This document shows positions 1 to 6,462 of a stretch of DNA of 6,462 nt, piece by piece (position 1 is the stretch's first letter; every line of letters begins with the position of its first letter). Made by a program: the position numbers and the translations under genes. Below the pieces are notes generated by a model that did not search any database, was not told where the DNA came from, and was given only the letters and a program-made list of their open reading frames with translations. This DNA is from Treponema sp. (lineage in GTDB: Bacteria > Spirochaetota > Spirochaetia > Treponematales > Breznakiellaceae). The stretch is taken from positions 1 to 6,462 of the forward strand of contig JAISOR010000197.1 of NCBI GenBank assembly GCA_031275535.1, in the 5' to 3' direction.

Positions 1-1533
<1,533 letters not shown>

Positions 1534-1633
1534 TTACCGGATCTTCGGGTACACTTTGAAACATCCCCTATTTGCGAAAAAACCGGTATAATATGAAATG
1601 GATTTTGCCCCATATATGATGAGACTTTCCTAT

Positions 1634-1663
1634 AAAATACTAAGACATCCTACTAAAAGTCAA
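1634..1663 (-). promoter_or_regulatory. Candidate sigma-70 promoter for groEL
   Basis: On the minus strand TTGACT (1663-1658, five of six to the -35 consensus) is followed after 18 bases by TATTTT (1639-1634, four of six to the -10 consensus). This would give a groEL leader of roughly 115 bases. An alternative -10, TATTAT at 1594-1589, lacks a usable -35. No CIRCE operator accompanies either. The call rests on pattern matching only, in an AT-rich region where chance matches are common. Confidence 0.4.
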
Positions 1664-1733
1664 TCATTTTCTCAAGAAGATAATACAAAATAGGGAGAAG
1701 GTTTGGAATTTATGGCAAATTTTTAAAATTTTT

Positions 1734-1761
1734 TTGTATTATCATAAGCCTGTGTTATAAT
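1734..1761 (+). promoter_or_regulatory. Extended -10 promoter of the sdaAB operon, predicted leaderless start
   Basis: A perfect TATAAT at 1756-1761 is preceded by TG at 1753-1754, giving the extended -10 form TGnTATAAT. A weak -35, TTGTAT at 1734-1739, sits 16 bases upstream, next to an A/T tract that may help RNA polymerase bind. The expected transcription start, about seven bases after the -10, is near 1768, and the sdaAB ATG begins at 1769. There is no Shine-Dalgarno between the -10 and the ATG, which fits a leaderless message. The perfect extended -10 is seen directly; the start point is inferred. Confidence 0.72.
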
Positions 1762-1768
1762 AGAGCCT

Positions 1769-2539
1769 ATGCCCAAGGAAAATGTCCCTATATTTGAAAT
1801 CTGCGGTCCCGTGATGATCGGCCCCTCCAGTTCCCACACCGCCGGGGTCGCCCGGATCGCCTATTTGGCCCGTAAAATGTACGGTGCCGAACCGGGAAAC
1901 GCGGAAGTTTCCTTTTACGGCTCCCTGGCCTCCACCTGGAAGGGCCACGGTTCGGGGGATGCGGTTATTGCCGGCCTTCTGGGAATTCCCCCGGAGGACG
2001 AGGACCTTAGCCGGGGCGCGGCGATCCTGCGGAAATTGCGGACGGAGGGGCGGGGCTTCCCCATCGAAATTAAACCGGTCCCCGATCTGCCCCTTTCCTG
2101 GCATCCTAATACGCTGGTGATTAGGCTCCTCCAGGGGAATGGGGAAGCGGGGACCCTGCCGGGCTCCGGGACCCCGGGGAAAAACAATTCCTTCCCTAAG
2201 GGCGCCCCCTCTCTTTTACGTATCCGGGCGGCAAGCATTGGCGGCGGCTCCATTCGCATCGACGAAATCAACGGGTACCAGCTTAGCCTTTCCGGTGAAT
2301 TGGACGCTATCCTGGTATTCCACCATGACGAAATCGGGGTTATCGCCCTTGTGTCCCATATCCTGGCCGCGGAACGGATCAATATTGCCAGCACCTCAAG
2401 CCACCGGAAGGAGAAGGGGGATGAGGCCCTATTGATGGTAGAAACCGACGGTCCCATCCCTGCTTCGGTGACGGATCGCATCCGGGACCTGCCCCCCATC
2501 TACGGGGTAATCCGGGTCCCGGCCTTGGGGGGCCTATGA
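1769..2539 (+). CDS. sdaAB: L-serine dehydratase, iron-sulfur-dependent, beta subunit
   Basis: Together with the alpha subunit encoded next, this cytoplasmic protein forms the oxygen-sensitive [4Fe-4S] L-serine dehydratase, which converts L-serine to pyruvate and ammonia. It has 256 residues. The N-terminal serine dehydratase beta domain carries GPSSSHTAG at 18-26 and KGHGSGDA at 58-65, followed by HPNT at 112-115 and SIGGGSIRI at 157-164. A C-terminal ACT domain spans about 178-252, a ligand-binding fold that in this family acts in serine sensing or subunit contact. Between HPNT and SIGGG there is an unusual Gly/Pro/Ser-rich stretch at about 122-148, longer than I expect for Bacillus-type SdaAB. 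The start is forced: an in-frame stop lies at 1745-1747 with no start codon before 1769, and the next one would cut away GPSSSHTAG. No Shine-Dalgarno precedes it. The end overlaps the next gene by ATGA. Identity is secure. Confidence 0.95.
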   Translation: MPKENVPIFEICGPVMIGPSSSHTAGVARIAYLARKMYGAEPGNAEVSFYGSLASTWKGHGSGDAVIAGLLGIPPEDEDLSRGAAILRKLRTEGRGFPIEIKPVPDLPLSWHPNTLVIRLLQGNGEAGTLPGSGTPGKNNSFPKGAPSLLRIRAASIGGGSIRIDEINGYQLSLSGELDAILVFHHDEIGVIALVSHILAAERINIASTSSHRKEKGDEALLMVETDGPIPASVTDRIRDLPPIYGVIRVPALGGL

Positions 2540-3468
2540 AGTTCAGGTTCCACACCTTTGCCGATCTTGAGGCCATCCTCCGGGAAGGGGGAATCTCCCC
2601 GGAAGACTATGCGGTTAAGCGGGAATCCTTTATTTCCGGGCTTCCCGAAGAAAACGTCCGGGCCGAGCTTGACCGGCGCATCGCCGTTACCCGCCAGTCC
2701 CTTATCAGGGGCCTGGAAACTCCCCAACATTCCCGGTCCGGCCTTACCAGGGGCGCGGCGGCGGCCTTCGCCGGGGGGCAGAAGGGGCTTGTCCGGGACG
2801 GGCTCTTTAGGCGGGCCATAGCCTACGCCCTTTCTATCAACGAGGTAAACGCCTGCGGCGGCAAGGTGGTCGCCTTTCCCACCGCGGGTTCCAGCGGCAT
2901 CGTGCCCGGTGTTATCTGGGCCTGGTGGGACCACAAGTCCGGGCAGGGGCAACCGGAGGCCGGCATATTCCCCCTTTCCCCATATGAGCCGCCCTTTGAT
3001 CCGCGGCTGCGGGGGGCCTTTCTCCTTGCAAGCCTGGCGGGGGTGTTAATCGCCCAGGGGGCAAGCCTGTCGGGGGCCGAGGGGGGCTGCCAGGCGGAAT
3101 GCGGCGCCGCGGGGGCCATGGCCGCCTGCGCCCTGGCCTATCTTGAGGCCCTGCCCTTGGGGGAATGTTTTTCCGCCGCCGCCCTTTCCCTCAAGAACTC
3201 CCTGGGCCTGGCCTGCGATCCCGTGGCCGGGCTGGTGGAGGTTCCCTGCGTAAAGAGAAATGCCTTTGTGGCGGTCAACGCCCTAACCGCGGTGGATTTG
3301 ACTTTATCCGGAATAATGAGCATGATACCCTTTGATGAGGCTGTGTGGGCCATGAAACAAATCGGAGACGCCATGCCCGGCGCGATAAAAGAAACCGCAA
3401 CCGGGGGTTTGGCGCTTACGCCAACAGGTCTCGCCTGGAAAGAAAGATTGGCCCGGGAGAATCCGTAA
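2536..3468 (+). CDS. sdaAA: L-serine dehydratase, iron-sulfur-dependent, alpha subunit
   Basis: Catalytic subunit of L-serine dehydratase, holding the [4Fe-4S] cluster that binds and dehydrates L-serine. At 310 residues it is near or slightly above family length. Landmarks are PTAGSSGIVPG at 115-125, SGAEGGCQAECG at 179-190 and GLACDPVAGLVEVPC at 224-238. Likely cluster ligands are C185, C227 and C238: their spacings (42 and 11) match the three cluster cysteines of the Legionella enzyme. C189 is an additional cysteine. The C terminus has the typical ETATGGLALTPTG at 286-298. Residues about 129-159, between PGV and the next helix, are Pro/Gly/Trp-rich and look longer than usual by perhaps 15 residues. 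The ATG overlaps the sdaAB stop (ATGA) and only a G-run precedes it, so translation is probably coupled, giving matched subunit amounts. The split two-gene form in the order AB-AA is the arrangement of Bacillus and other anaerobes. Confidence 0.96.
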   Translation: MKFRFHTFADLEAILREGGISPEDYAVKRESFISGLPEENVRAELDRRIAVTRQSLIRGLETPQHSRSGLTRGAAAAFAGGQKGLVRDGLFRRAIAYALSINEVNACGGKVVAFPTAGSSGIVPGVIWAWWDHKSGQGQPEAGIFPLSPYEPPFDPRLRGAFLLASLAGVLIAQGASLSGAEGGCQAECGAAGAMAACALAYLEALPLGECFSAAALSLKNSLGLACDPVAGLVEVPCVKRNAFVAVNALTAVDLTLSGIMSMIPFDEAVWAMKQIGDAMPGAIKETATGGLALTPTGLAWKERLARENP

Positions 3469-3487
3469 TACTATTGGAGGAAAAAAC

Positions 3488-4495
3488 ATGGAAAAATTAC
3501 GTATGGGAGTGCTTGGATGTTCCGGCCATTATGCCTTGCGGGTAGCGACCCCGTTAAAATCATCACTCTTGATCGAACCCTATGGAATAGCGTCCCGGGA
3601 TATCGCAAGGGCCAGGGCTTTTGCGGCCGACTGGGATTTTTCTTCAGCCTATGGTTCCTACGAAGAACTATTGGCGGATCCAAAGGTAGATTTTATTTAC
3701 AATCCCCTGCCCAATCATCTCCACCTTGAGTATATAAAAAAAGCCGCCGATGCGGGAAAGCCCATACTCTGCGAAAAACCTCTGTGCCTCAATGCGGCGG
3801 AAGCGGTGGAAGCCGCGGAATACTGCAAGAAAAAAGGGGTCCCCCTTATGGAGGCCTTTATGTACCGTCTGCATCCCCAATGGATCCGGGCCGCGGAGCT
3901 GGTTAAGGCGGGGGAATTGGGAAAGATCATGGCCACCAGCGGGGTGTTTTCCTATAACAATAGGGACGCCAAAAACATTCGGAATATAGCGGACTACGGC
4001 GGGGGCGGCATCCTGGATATTGGCTGTTATACGGTTTCCTCCGCCCGGCTCCTCATGGAAGGGGAGCCCCAGCGGGTAATTTGCACCCTAATCCGGGACC
4101 CGGTTTATAAAACCGATATTCTGGCCTCCGCCATCCTGGATTTTGGCGAAGGGCGGAGTTCCACCTTTACCATAGGCACCCAGATATTTCCCTATCAAGG
4201 GGTAAGCGCCTATGGGACGCGGGGAACCCTGTCTGTGGAAGTACCCTTTAATATGTACGGCGATGTACCGGGCCATGTGACGGTAAGGACCGGGGTTGGG
4301 ACCCGGCTCATCGAGACCGAAATAGCCGACCAGTACCTCCAGGAATTCGACGCCTTTGCGGAGGCTATCATCAATAAAACCGGGGTCCCCACCCCTGTTT
4401 CCGATGCCATTGCCAACATGGCCGTGTTGGACGCCCTTTTTGCCTCCGCCCTTTCGGGCAAATGGGAAGGGGTAAAAAAATACGATACTCCATAA
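3488..4495 (+). CDS. Gfo/Idh/MocA-family NAD(P)-dependent oxidoreductase
   Basis: A 335-residue, probably cytoplasmic, dehydrogenase acting on a sugar, polyol or similar hydroxy compound; the substrate cannot be read from sequence. The N-terminal Rossmann fold (1-about 120) opens with beta-strand MGVLGCSG at 6-13, a degenerate GxGxxG nucleotide loop, and includes YNPLPNHLH at 71-79 and CEKPL at 95-99, whose K97 is the family's catalytic or substrate-binding lysine. The C-terminal alpha/beta domain includes MEAFMYRLHPQ at 121-131 and GGGILDIGCYTV at 172-183. D177 and Y181 have the D-x-x-x-Y spacing of glucose-fructose oxidoreductase, placing it nearer that branch and the dihydrodiol/xylose dehydrogenases than inositol dehydrogenase, which has His. 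GGAGG at 3476-3480, seven bases before the ATG, supports the start. It lies 19 bases after sdaAA, so is probably cotranscribed, but a link to serine metabolism is only inference. Confidence 0.9.
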   Translation: MEKLRMGVLGCSGHYALRVATPLKSSLLIEPYGIASRDIARARAFAADWDFSSAYGSYEELLADPKVDFIYNPLPNHLHLEYIKKAADAGKPILCEKPLCLNAAEAVEAAEYCKKKGVPLMEAFMYRLHPQWIRAAELVKAGELGKIMATSGVFSYNNRDAKNIRNIADYGGGGILDIGCYTVSSARLLMEGEPQRVICTLIRDPVYKTDILASAILDFGEGRSSTFTIGTQIFPYQGVSAYGTRGTLSVEVPFNMYGDVPGHVTVRTGVGTRLIETEIADQYLQEFDAFAEAIINKTGVPTPVSDAIANMAVLDALFASALSGKWEGVKKYDTP

Positions 4496-4516
4496 ATTCG
4501 AGCTTAAGGATATATT

Positions 4517-5011
4517 ATGCAGCTGAAGATATATACCGACGGCGGCTGTTCCGGGAACCCGGGGCCAGGCGGTTGGGCTTATATAATTATTGAGGAAAGG
4601 GCCGGAAAATTAAAGATCCTGGCTGAAGACTGGGGGGCCGAAAGGATTACCACCAATAACCGCATGGAGTTGAACGCCGCCGTGGCAGCCCTGGCGCGGG
4701 CCGCCGAATTACCGGGTTCTCAAAAGAAAATCCGGGTATTTACCGATTCCCAGTATGTGCAAAGGGGTATGAGCCTCTGGATTCATACATGGAAGCTCAA
4801 TGCCTGGAGAACCAGCGAGAGCAAACCGGTAAAAAACCAGGAATTATGGCGGCGTTTGGACGAACTGGCCGAGCTGTTTCCGGTAGAGTGGGAATGGGTT
4901 AAGGGCCATGCGGGGAATACCTATAATGAACGGTGTGACCGCATGACCAGGATGGCCATCGCATCCCTGGAGACAGACGGCCCCTTTGGCCCGGATTGTC
5001 TTGTTTTTTAA
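4517..5011 (+). CDS. rnhA: Ribonuclease HI
   Basis: Cytoplasmic endonuclease that cuts the RNA strand of RNA-DNA hybrids, removing R-loops and RNA primers. The 164 residues match the length of bacterial RNase HI (about 155). The metal-binding catalytic set is complete: D8 in YTDGGCSGNPGPGG, E51 in TTNNRMEL, D77 in VFTDSQYV, and D141 in NERCD, with H131 in KGHAGN equivalent to E. coli H124. A basic region with Trp residues at about 87-112 corresponds to the basic protrusion (handle) that contacts the hybrid substrate. The C terminus extends about 15 residues beyond the last helix and ends in CLVF. AAGGA at 4506-4510, six bases before ATG, supports the start. The gene begins 21 bases after the oxidoreductase and is probably the last gene of the sdaAB operon, since a hairpin-rich gap follows. 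Confidence 0.97.
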   Translation: MQLKIYTDGGCSGNPGPGGWAYIIIEERAGKLKILAEDWGAERITTNNRMELNAAVAALARAAELPGSQKKIRVFTDSQYVQRGMSLWIHTWKLNAWRTSESKPVKNQELWRRLDELAELFPVEWEWVKGHAGNTYNERCDRMTRMAIASLETDGPFGPDCLVF

Positions 5012-5046
5012 AAAATTGTATATTGAGCTTGTCCCAAAACTAATTG

Positions 5047-5069
5047 ACTGTGCGCTAAAAGCGCACGGT
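5047..5069 (+). repeat. Hairpin A downstream of rnhA
   Basis: GTGCGC at 5050-5055 and GCGCAC at 5061-5066 form a perfect six-pair GC stem around the loop TAAAA. Pairs A5047-T5069 and C5048-G5068 and a T5049-G5067 wobble can extend it to nine. No T-run follows, so on its own it is not a standard intrinsic terminator. It is the first of four hairpins in this gap; its role is unknown. Confidence 0.6.
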
Positions 5070-5070
5070 G

Positions 5071-5085
5071 CGAACCTCCGGTTCG
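5071..5085 (+). repeat. Hairpin B downstream of rnhA
   Basis: CGAACC at 5071-5076 and GGTTCG at 5080-5085 pair perfectly around a three-base loop TCC, one base after hairpin A ends. The GGTTCGA string resembles a tRNA T-loop, but no matching T-stem, anticodon arm or acceptor stem surrounds it, so I do not call a tRNA. Confidence 0.55.
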
Positions 5086-5100
5086 ATGGGCCAGGATCAT

Positions 5101-5130
5101 GGAAAAAGCGGCCGGCAGCCCGCTTTTTCC
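5101..5130 (+). terminator. Probable bidirectional intrinsic terminator after rnhA
   Basis: GGAAAAAGCGG at 5101-5111 and CCGCTTTTTCC at 5120-5130 form an 11-pair stem with an eight-base loop. The layout is an A-run, a GC core and a T-run, so each strand presents a GC hairpin followed by five U residues, the usual form of a bidirectional terminator. It lies 90 bases after the rnhA stop, and no other T-tailed hairpin is nearer. It would end the sdaAB-sdaAA-oxidoreductase-rnhA transcript and insulate the chemoreceptor gene. The short T-run is ended by C residues, so efficiency is uncertain. Confidence 0.6.
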
Positions 5131-5146
5131 CCTAAATCCAAGGAAA

Positions 5147-5175
5147 CTTTCCCAAAAACTGAAGTTTTGGGAAAG
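5147..5175 (+). repeat. Hairpin D upstream of the chemoreceptor gene
   Basis: CTTTCCCAAAA at 5147-5157 and TTTTGGGAAAG at 5165-5175 are perfect 11-base inverted repeats around a seven-base spacer. An outer pair, CCTAAA (5131-5136) and TTTAGG (5184-5189), makes the structure nested. The motif TCCCAAAACT also occurs near 5032-5041 in the same gap, so half of the repeat is present twice. It lies about 45 bases before the chemoreceptor start and could be an operator for a dimeric regulator, a second terminator or part of a dispersed repeat. The sequence alone does not decide. Confidence 0.55.
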
Positions 5176-5221
5176 CCTCTATTTTTAGGCAAATGGTGTT
5201 TGTTGTCAAAGGGGGTATACC

Positions 5222-6462
5222 GTGAAATTAAAAATCAGATTAACCGTTATTATTATCGCCATGATGCTGGTAATAATTACAGCCATATCGACGATACTGC
5301 TCTACCGGGCCAGAACTCTGCAAAAAGAGGCTGCGGAAGAAAACCTGGAAAACCTTACGGGACGCCATGCTTTAGATCTTATGGCGAGGTTGCAGCAGTA
5401 TTATGATTCCGCCTCTTCTTTGGCGCATATCATGAACAGCTATAAGCGGATCGAGCCCGATATGCGCCGTACCCAGTTCAACGAGTGCCTTATATCGGTG
5501 TTAGAATCAAATCCTAATTACATAGGGCTCTATACGGTATGGAAACCCGGTATTATCGACGGCCGGGACGCCGAATATGCCAACACCCCCGGTACGGATG
5601 CTACGGGGAATTATATTACCTGGTACTACCAGGAAAGCTCATCCAGTTCCATAGAATTGCGGGCCTATGAAAATTACAATGATATCCTGACCTATATAAA
5701 CAATCCCGCATTGGCGAGCATAGCTACCATAAGCAATCCGGAATACTGGACCTTAGCGGGAAAACAGAGTCTGGTCATAAGCATAAATGTCCCCATTATA
5801 ATGGACGACGACAAATCGGTGGTCGGTGTTGTCGGCGTCAATGTGGACCTTTCCCCCGCCCAGGCGCTTATAAAAGAGATTGTGCCCTATGGAAACGGTT
5901 ACGCCACCATGTACGCCAATGACGGGACCATCGTTGCCCATCCGGAGGTCGATAGAATCGGGAAGAAATTTCAGGAGGTTTCCCTGTCTACAATCGGGGA
6001 GAAGGGGTTAACGGCAATAGAAGGATCCCTAAAAACCGGGGAACCCGCACGGGTGGAATACGACAACCAGTTATTGCAGAGTTACCCCTTTAGAGTGGGG
6101 AATGCTACTACGTATTGGACCATTGTGGCCAGAGCCTACTCGGCGACGGTATTGGAAGCGGTAACTACCATGACGAAATTTACCATTATTATCGCGGCCA
6201 TAGCCGTTGTGGCGGCGGCGGTTATCATCTTCTTTGTCGCCACCGGCATAACCAAACCCATCGTCAATGTATCCCTGACCCTTAAAGACATATCCGAAGG
6301 GGAGGGGGATCTGACCAAGTCCATAAATGTCAAATCCAAGGACGAGATCGGGGACCTGGCCCGCTACTTTAACCAGACCCTGGAAAAAATTAAGAACATG
6401 GTGGTTATCATAAAACAGCAGGCCGTGGCCCTCTTCGACATAGGCAATGAACTGGCCTCCAA
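5222..6462 (+). CDS. Methyl-accepting chemotaxis protein with double Cache sensor, partial (C-terminal signalling domain outside window)
   Basis: Transmembrane chemoreceptor that senses an external small molecule and signals to CheW/CheA to control flagellar rotation. The first 413 residues are present and the frame is open at the right edge. A basic start MKLKIR leads into membrane helix 1 (about 7-28). The periplasmic sensor, about 30-315, looks like dCache_1: YTVWKPGIIDGRDAEYAN at 104-121, TGNYITWYY at 128-136, SLVISINVPI at 183-192 and VVGVVGVNVDLS at 200-211, then a second lobe with YATMYANDGTIVAHP at 227-241. Membrane helix 2 is about 320-341, and HAMP follows at about 342-395 with TKPI and DEIGDLARYFN. 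The methylation helices and CheW-binding hairpin should lie beyond the edge. The start is GTG at 5222, six bases after an AGGGGG Shine-Dalgarno at 5210-5215; a start at the later ATG pair would lose the basic residues before helix 1. The ligand is not identifiable. Confidence 0.93.
   Translation, partial: MKLKIRLTVIIIAMMLVIITAISTILLYRARTLQKEAAEENLENLTGRHALDLMARLQQYYDSASSLAHIMNSYKRIEPDMRRTQFNECLISVLESNPNYIGLYTVWKPGIIDGRDAEYANTPGTDATGNYITWYYQESSSSSIELRAYENYNDILTYINNPALASIATISNPEYWTLAGKQSLVISINVPIIMDDDKSVVGVVGVNVDLSPAQALIKEIVPYGNGYATMYANDGTIVAHPEVDRIGKKFQEVSLSTIGEKGLTAIEGSLKTGEPARVEYDNQLLQSYPFRVGNATTYWTIVARAYSATVLEAVTTMTKFTIIIAAIAVVAAAVIIFFVATGITKPIVNVSLTLKDISEGEGDLTKSINVKSKDEIGDLARYFNQTLEKIKNMVVIIKQQAVALFDIGNELAS

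Noticed and set aside
1587..1592. Perfect plus-strand TATAAT in the divergent gap
   Set aside because: No -35 at a workable distance (the nearest TTGAAA is about 25 bases away) and no TG extension; the extended -10 at 1753-1761 explains rightward transcription better.
1742..2952. Minus-strand open frames opposite sdaAB and sdaAA (for example 1915-2499 and 2500-2952)
   Set aside because: These are mirror frames of GC-rich coding sequence with Pro/Arg/Gly-rich products and no family likeness; the plus-strand proteins are clearly real.
5066..5095. tRNA-like GGTTCGA string
   Set aside because: The bases on either side do not form a T-stem, and no acceptor, D or anticodon arm fits around it.
5131..5221. 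Sigma-28 or sigma-70 promoter just upstream of the chemoreceptor gene
   Set aside because: No TAAA-N15-GCCGATAA-like pair and no convincing -35/-10 pair at correct spacing; the promoter may overlap the hairpins but cannot be placed by eye.
5068..5406. Plus-strand open frame of 112 codons after rnhA
   Set aside because: It runs through three of the four hairpins and into the chemoreceptor gene in another frame; the product is low-complexity and unlike any family, and the GTG at 5222 has the proper ribosome binding site.

Overview
The window reads as a piece of a spirochete chromosome, most likely a gut Treponema or close relative. The evidence is indirect: a stand-alone groEL with no groES beside it, a chemoreceptor with the GTG-start, double-Cache layout common in treponemes, moderately GC-rich genes with many GGGG/CCCC runs, and AT-rich gaps. 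No rRNA or other phylogenetic marker is present, so the assignment is tentative. All six genes are recognisable housekeeping or signalling families. I see no CRISPR array, transposase, phage gene or tRNA.

Left part (1-1512, minus strand): the first 504 codons of groEL, running off the left edge. A 256-bp AT-rich divergent gap (1513-1768) separates it from the plus-strand genes. This gap holds a candidate groEL promoter, the groEL Shine-Dalgarno sequence and a strong extended -10 promoter reading to the right. That -10 lies so close to the next ATG that the transcript should begin at, or within a base or two of, the start codon (a leaderless mRNA).

Middle part (1769-5011, plus strand): four tightly packed genes that look like one operon. 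They are sdaAB and sdaAA (the two subunits of iron-sulfur L-serine dehydratase, overlapping by ATGA), a Gfo/Idh/MocA-family oxidoreductase and rnhA (ribonuclease HI). The gaps are -4, 19 and 21 bases. The first two genes deaminate L-serine to pyruvate and ammonia. The oxidoreductase substrate cannot be read from sequence. RNase HI is a nucleic-acid housekeeping enzyme that probably only shares the transcript.

Right part (5012-6462): a 210-bp gap carrying four successive hairpins, one of which resembles a bidirectional terminator. It is followed by the N-terminal 413 codons of a methyl-accepting chemotaxis protein (membrane segment, double Cache sensor, membrane segment, HAMP) that continues past the right edge.

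No clearly undescribed system is visible. The items most worth a second look are the predicted leaderless start of sdaAB, the hairpin cluster at 5047-5189, the oxidoreductase embedded in a serine-dehydratase operon, and a Gly-to-Glu change in the GroEL nucleotide-binding loop.
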